A stretch of 9,846 nucleotides of DNA from Brevundimonas sp. UBA2388. Its GTDB lineage: Bacteria > Pseudomonadota > Alphaproteobacteria > Caulobacterales > Caulobacteraceae. Made by a program: the position numbers and the translations under genes. Where the stretch lies: positions 6,671 through 16,516 of the forward strand of contig DDSO01000010.1 in NCBI GenBank assembly GCA_002343425.1, read 5' to 3'. The notes beneath the pieces were generated by a model, which was not told the origin of the DNA, made no database searches, and was given only the letters and a program-made list of their open reading frames with translations. Shown here piece by piece: positions 6,339 through 9,846 of the stretch. The number at the start of each line of letters is the position of its first letter. The first letter of the stretch is position 1.

Positions 6339-6533
6339 ATGAGCGACGCCTTCCACACCCCGCCGTCCGTTGATCCCCGCCTGCTTGAGGTGCTGGTGTG
6401 CCCCGTCACGCGCGGCAAGCTGACCTATGACCGCGAGCGGCAGGAGCTGGTGTCGAAGGGCGCCAAACTGGCCTTTCCGATCCGCGACGGCGTGCCGATC
6501 ATGCTGCCCGAAGAGGCGCGGGCGCTGGACTAG
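6339..6533 (+). CDS. Trm112 family protein (UPF0434/YcaR type)
   Basis: This 64-residue protein matches the Trm112/UPF0434 family from [13 protein letters not shown] (11-23) through [13 protein letters not shown] (44-56). In eukaryotes and archaea, Trm112 stabilises and activates SAM-dependent methyltransferases acting on tRNA, rRNA and release factors; the bacterial role is poorly defined. Only one cysteine (Cys21) is present. E. coli YcaR has CPVC, while this protein reads CPVT, so the zinc site is not complete; I recall this as usual in alphaproteobacterial members. ATG 6339 follows TAGGTG (6328-6333) by five bases, where the TAG is the upstream stop, so coupling to the LON-domain gene is likely. 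The TAG at 6531-6533 shares its CTAG with the stop of the convergent monooxygenase gene. Confidence 0.93.
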   Translation: MSDAFHTPPSVDPRLLEVLVCPVTRGKLTYDRERQELVSKGAKLAFPIRDGVPIMLPEEARALD

Positions 6534-7783
6534 ACCGCTTCGCCTCTCAACAACCGCGGCAGATCCCCCGTTGCGCCGCCGGCCTCATGCATGAAGGCGC
6601 GGCGCAGGGGGGCGATGCGGTTGACGGCGGCGATACCGACGGTGCGGGCCAGCCGCACCGGCGCGATGTCGTTGGAGAACAGCCGCACGAAGCCGTCGAA
6701 GCCGGCGGCCAGGGCCGCATTGTCGAACCGGCGCCAGCGGGCGTAGCGGTCCAGCACCGTCTCCGAGCCGATGTCCTCGCCCAGGCGCAAGGCCTCGACC
6801 AGCACCTCGGCGAGGGCGGCGGCGTCCTTCAGCCCCATGTTGAGGCCCTGTCCCGCGACCGGGTGCACGGCATGGGCCGCGTCGCCGATCAGCGCCGTGC
6901 GCGGGGCAGTCAGTTGTTCGGCCAGCTGCAGGGACAGCGGATAGACAAAGCGTGGTCCCACCACCGTGACGTCCTCGAGGAAGTCGCCGAACCGCCGCAT
7001 CAGATGGGACTGGAAGGCCTCGTCAGACGCCGCCCGCAGGGCATCGCCCCGCCGCGTCGATTCCGTCCAGACGAGACTGGCGCGGCGCTCGGTCAGCGGC
7101 AGGATGGCGAAGGGACCGGACGGCAGGAAATACTCGTGGGCGACATTGCCGTGGTCCCGGCCGAGGGACACGGTCGCCACCACCCCGCTCTGCTCATAGC
7201 CCCAGCCGACCGTTCCGATCCCGGCGGCCTTGCGGACAGGCGAGGTCCGGCCCTCGGCCCCGACGACCAGGGGCGCCTCAATCGCGGAACCATCAGCCAG
7301 GGTCACGCGTGACATCGCCGCCACGGCCTCGACCCCGACCACCGACGCCGGCGCCCGCACCTCGATGCCCGCCGTCGTCACCGCCTCCGAGAGCGCGACG
7401 CGGATACGCCGGTTCTCGACCATATAGCCAAGCGGCTCGCCGTCGGTGCGGTCGCCGATCTCCTCGGCGTCGAACCGCAGGAAGGCGGAGGACTGCGGCC
7501 GCGACGCCGCGCCGGGCCGGCGTCCGTCGGTGACCAGAATCCGGTCCATGCGGCAGGCGTGGGGCCGCAGGGCCGCGCCGACGCCCAAGGCGTCCAGCAT
7601 GCGGAAGGTCGAGAAGGCGATGGCCGTCGACCGCCCGTCGAAGGTCGGCGCCAGCTGGGCGTCGAACGGCTGGGGATCGACCAGAACCACCTTCAGCCCG
7701 CCCTGCGCCGCCGCCAGCGCGAAGGTCGCCCCGGCCATGCCGGCGCCGGCGATGATGACGTCATAACGGGCGGTCTGGCTCAT
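6530..7783 (-). CDS. UbiH/UbiF/COQ6-family FAD-dependent monooxygenase
   Basis: The 417-residue protein is a class A flavin monooxygenase of the family that hydroxylates the aromatic ring during ubiquinone synthesis. The dinucleotide-binding fold begins [12 protein letters not shown] (7-18, with GxGxxG) and ends with the acidic residue of VLVDP (33-37). The DG motif appears as [10 protein letters not shown] (175-184), with Glu in place of the usual Asp. The second FAD motif [21 protein letters not shown] spans 300-320. Which ring position (C1, C5 or C6) it acts on cannot be assigned from sequence. Start ATG at 7783 is set by the fold; no ribosome binding site is evident before it. The open frame upstream to 8974 lies antisense to ftsK and is not part of the gene. 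Probably peripheral to the inner membrane, with other Ubi proteins. It diverges from ftsK. Confidence 0.94.
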   Translation of the reverse strand: MSQTARYDVIIAGAGMAGATFALAAAQGGLKVVLVDPQPFDAQLAPTFDGRSTAIAFSTFRMLDALGVGAALRPHACRMDRILVTDGRRPGAASRPQSSAFLRFDAEEIGDRTDGEPLGYMVENRRIRVALSEAVTTAGIEVRAPASVVGVEAVAAMSRVTLADGSAIEAPLVVGAEGRTSPVRKAAGIGTVGWGYEQSGVVATVSLGRDHGNVAHEYFLPSGPFAILPLTERRASLVWTESTRRGDALRAASDEAFQSHLMRRFGDFLEDVTVVGPRFVYPLSLQLAEQLTAPRTALIGDAAHAVHPVAGQGLNMGLKDAAALAEVLVEALRLGEDIGSETVLDRYARWRRFDNAALAAGFDGFVRLFSNDIAPVRLARTVGIAAVNRIAPLRRAFMHEAGGATGDLPRLLRGEAV

Positions 7784-7789
7784 GGGGCG

Positions 7790-7882
7790 GTTGTCGCGCT
7801 TCGCCGCCCGCCCGTCCAGCGCCGGAAGGTCGCGGATCGGGCCGGCTGGTAAACAGCCCCTTAACCCTCCTCGCGCGACAAC
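7790..7882. promoter_or_regulatory. 10-bp inverted repeat in the monooxygenase-ftsK divergent spacer
   Basis: GTTGTCGCGC (7790-7799) and its exact reverse complement GCGCGACAAC (7873-7882) sit symmetrically, 73 bases apart, in the 135-bp spacer. Each arm includes TTGTCGC, a 6 of 7 match to the Caulobacter -35 consensus, one facing each gene. No good -10 box lies at the expected distance on either strand, so they may instead be paired regulator sites. The spacer also contains GGTAAACAGCCCCTTAACC (7855-7873) between the arms. Confidence 0.35.
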
Positions 7883-7918
7883 AGCGGACTGTCTCGCCCG
7901 TTCGGAGTTCGTCGCCGC

Positions 7919-9846
7919 ATGTCCGCCGCCCTCGCCATCGGCCAGCGCGCCTGGGTCAGCGCCCGCATTCTGTGGGGCGCGCCGATCACGGTGAAATTCC
8001 GCGGCGTGCTTCAGGCCCTGCTCGCGGCCCTGCTGCTGGTAGCGCTGATCTCGTGGAATCCGGCCGATCCCAGCCTCAATGCCGCCTCCGGCGCTGCTCC
8101 GACGAACTGGCTGGGCCTGAACGGGGCCCTGTTCGCCGATCTGTTCATGCAGTCGCTGGGGCTGGGCGCCTGGCCCGCCGCCATCTTGCTGATCGCCTTC
8201 GGACTGGCGGCCGCCATCGGCGACGCGATCCAGCAGCGGCTGAAGCCCACGCCGATGAAGGCCTTGTCGGCCACGGGCGGCGTCCTGGCCCTGTCGGCGG
8301 CGCTGTCGGCCCTCGCCGCGCCGGCCGCCTGGCCGCTGGCCGCCGGACTCGGAGGCCTGTGGGGCGATGCCATTGTGGGTCTGATCCGCTGGATGTGCGA
8401 CGGCCTGCGCCTGCCCGGCGCGCCCGTCATCGCCGGCCTGCTGTTCCTGCCGCTGGCCCTGTGGGGGATCGGCTATGCTGTCGGTCTGAGGTTCGCCGAT
8501 ATCGGAGACGGCCTCGCCTGGGCGCGCGGCATCCGCCATCCACAGCCACCGCAGGCCAAAACCCGCCGGGCCGCCGCCAAGGCCCCGCCCCGCGCGCGGC
8601 CAGTACTGGAGCTCGACGACGGCCCGGACGTGCTTGAGCCATCGCCGCCATGGGAGGCCCCTGCGCCCGTTCGGGGCGCGCCCGAGCCGAAGGTCGCCGC
8701 CGCCAAGGCGCCGAAGCCGCGCCGCGAGGCCGACGACAGCCAGGCCGCCTTCGACTTCGTCCGGCCCTCGACCGGATTCGACCTGCCCCCGCTGTCGATG
8801 TTGACCAAGCCCGCCAAGCGCGTCGCCTCGGTCGATGAGGACGCCCTGAAGCAGAACGCCAAGATGCTGGAAGGCGTGCTGCAGGAGTTCGGCGTGCGCG
8901 GCGTCATCGACCAGATCCGCCCCGGCCCGGTCGTCACCCTGTACGAACTGGTGCCCGCCCCCGGCGTGAAGCACGGCCGTGTCGTGGCCCTGTCAGACGA
9001 TATCGCCCGCTCGATGTCCGCCCGCGCCTGCCGCATCTCGGTCGTGCCCGGCCGTAACGCCATCGGCATCGAACTGCCCAATGCGAAGCGCGAGACCGTC
9101 TATCTGCGCGACCTGCTGGCATCGACCGAATACGACAAGCCCGCCCACCTGCTGCCCCTCGCGCTCGGGGAAACCATCGGCGGCGAACCCTATGTCGCCG
9201 ATCTGGCGCGCATGCCCCACCTGCTGATCGCCGGCACCACGGGCTCGGGCAAGTCGGTCGGCGTCAACGCCATGATCCTGTCGATCCTCTACCGGCACAG
9301 CCCGGCCGAGTGCCGCTTCATCATGATTGACCCCAAGATGCTGGAGCTGTCGGTCTATGACGGCATCCCGCACCTGCTGGCGCCCGTCGTCACCGATCCG
9401 AAGAAGGCCGTCGTCGCGCTGAAATGGACCGTGCGCGAGATGGAGGACCGCTATCGCCGCATGTCCAAGCTCGGCGTGCGCAACATCGCCTCCTACAACG
9501 AGCGCGCCCGCGAGGCCGTCGCCAAGGGCGAGCATTTCGAACGCACCGTCCAGACCGGCTTCGACGAACAGGGCCGTCCGGTCTACGAATCCGAGAAGAT
9601 CCGCCCCGAGCCCCTGCCCTTCCTCGTCGTCGTCATGGACGAGATGGCCGACCTGATGCTGGTCGCAGGCAAGGATGTGGAGGGCGCGGTGCAGCGGCTG
9701 GCCCAGATGGCCCGCGCCGCCGGCATCCACCTGATCATGGCCACCCAGCGCCCGTCGGTCGATGTCATCACCGGCACCATCAAGGCGAATTTCCCGACCC
9801 GGATCAGCTTCCAGGTCACCTCCAAGATCGACAGCCGCACCATCCT
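7919..9846 (+). CDS. ftsK: DNA translocase FtsK (partial at right edge)
   Basis: FtsK is a septum-anchored, ATP-driven hexameric motor that moves DNA toward dif and activates XerCD during chromosome dimer resolution. The first 642 residues are visible. The N-terminal part has four probable membrane helices (about 28-45, 80-100, 115-138, 166-188). A linker rich in Pro, Ala and basic residues follows (about 204-300), far shorter than the roughly 600-residue linker of E. coli. The motor begins near 305, with Walker A GTTGSGKS (439-446), [19 protein letters not shown] (469-487), Walker B VVVMDE (570-575) and [12 protein letters not shown] (608-619). The window ends in the motor's C-terminal part; the gamma DNA-reading domain lies outside. 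ATG 7919 has GGAG (7904-7907) eleven bases upstream, a long spacing. Inner membrane with a cytoplasmic motor. It diverges from the monooxygenase gene. Confidence 0.96.
   Translation, partial: MSAALAIGQRAWVSARILWGAPITVKFRGVLQALLAALLLVALISWNPADPSLNAASGAAPTNWLGLNGALFADLFMQSLGLGAWPAAILLIAFGLAAAIGDAIQQRLKPTPMKALSATGGVLALSAALSALAAPAAWPLAAGLGGLWGDAIVGLIRWMCDGLRLPGAPVIAGLLFLPLALWGIGYAVGLRFADIGDGLAWARGIRHPQPPQAKTRRAAAKAPPRARPVLELDDGPDVLEPSPPWEAPAPVRGAPEPKVAAAKAPKPRREADDSQAAFDFVRPSTGFDLPPLSMLTKPAKRVASVDEDALKQNAKMLEGVLQEFGVRGVIDQIRPGPVVTLYELVPAPGVKHGRVVALSDDIARSMSARACRISVVPGRNAIGIELPNAKRETVYLRDLLASTEYDKPAHLLPLALGETIGGEPYVADLARMPHLLIAGTTGSGKSVGVNAMILSILYRHSPAECRFIMIDPKMLELSVYDGIPHLLAPVVTDPKKAVVALKWTVREMEDRYRRMSKLGVRNIASYNERAREAVAKGEHFERTVQTGFDEQGRPVYESEKIRPEPLPFLVVVMDEMADLMLVAGKDVEGAVQRLAQMARAAGIHLIMATQRPSVDVITGTIKANFPTRISFQVTSKIDSRTI

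Noticed and set aside
7232..7262. Asp-to-Glu change in the DG motif of the monooxygenase as a sign of inactivation
   Set aside because: The change is conservative, both FAD motifs are intact, and I recall AEG variants in related Ubi hydroxylases.
6587..7312. 241-codon plus-strand open frame opposite the monooxygenase
   Set aside because: The minus strand carries a complete FAD monooxygenase with all motifs; this frame is its shadow.
7856..7872. CtrA-like box, GTAA-N8-TTAAC, before ftsK
   Set aside because: The CtrA consensus is TTAA-N7-TTAAC; this has a wrong base and wrong spacing, so it is too weak to call.
7784..8974. Open frame extending the monooxygenase upstream to over 800 codons, as a possible fusion
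   Set aside because: The added part lies antisense to FtsK's N-terminus, is Gly/Arg/Gln-rich, and the FAD fold begins just after ATG 7783.

Overview
The window is GC-rich (roughly 70 %), densely coded bacterial chromosome. It looks like an alphaproteobacterium of the Caulobacterales (Brevundimonas/Caulobacter type). This rests on base composition, protein style (single-cysteine Trm112, WCGPC-type CnoX, short-linker FtsK) and promoter-like boxes resembling the published Caulobacter housekeeping consensus TTGACGS-N10-14-GCTANAWC. The lineage is inferred; no marker gene proves it. No stretch over 300 bases lacks a gene. I see no tRNA, rRNA, CRISPR array, insertion sequence or prophage gene.

Layout, left to right. 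(1) The 3' half of purH (+), running in from outside the window. (2) A 134-bp spacer holding a conspicuous inverted repeat built on the heptamer GTGGCTA. (3) A dienelactone-hydrolase-family gene (+), convergent with (4) an OsmC-family gene (-); their stop codons share one CTAG. (5) A 101-bp divergent spacer, then rpe (+), translationally coupled by a GTGA overlap to (6) a heparinase II/III-family gene (+). (7) After 65 bp, a tight three-gene run (+): thioredoxin-TPR protein (CnoX type), a stand-alone LON substrate-binding-domain protein, and a Trm112-family protein. (8) A UbiH/COQ6-family FAD monooxygenase (-), convergent with Trm112, again with both stops in one CTAG. (9) A 135-bp divergent spacer with a 10-bp inverted repeat. 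(10) ftsK (+), running off the right edge inside the motor domain.

Most of this is core chromosome: purine synthesis, pentose phosphate pathway, ubiquinone synthesis, chromosome segregation and protein quality control. CnoX, the LON-domain protein and Trm112 form the clearest co-transcribed unit; at both internal junctions the upstream TAG stop is part of the next gene's ribosome binding site. The OsmC and dienelactone hydrolase genes look like small stress or detoxification accessories placed between purH and rpe.

I found no convincing undescribed multi-gene system. The items most worth a second look are the heptamer inverted repeat, the confinement of CTAG to that repeat and to two shared stop-codon sites, the promoter boxes that would give nearly leaderless dienelactone hydrolase and rpe transcripts, and the CnoX-LON-Trm112 unit.
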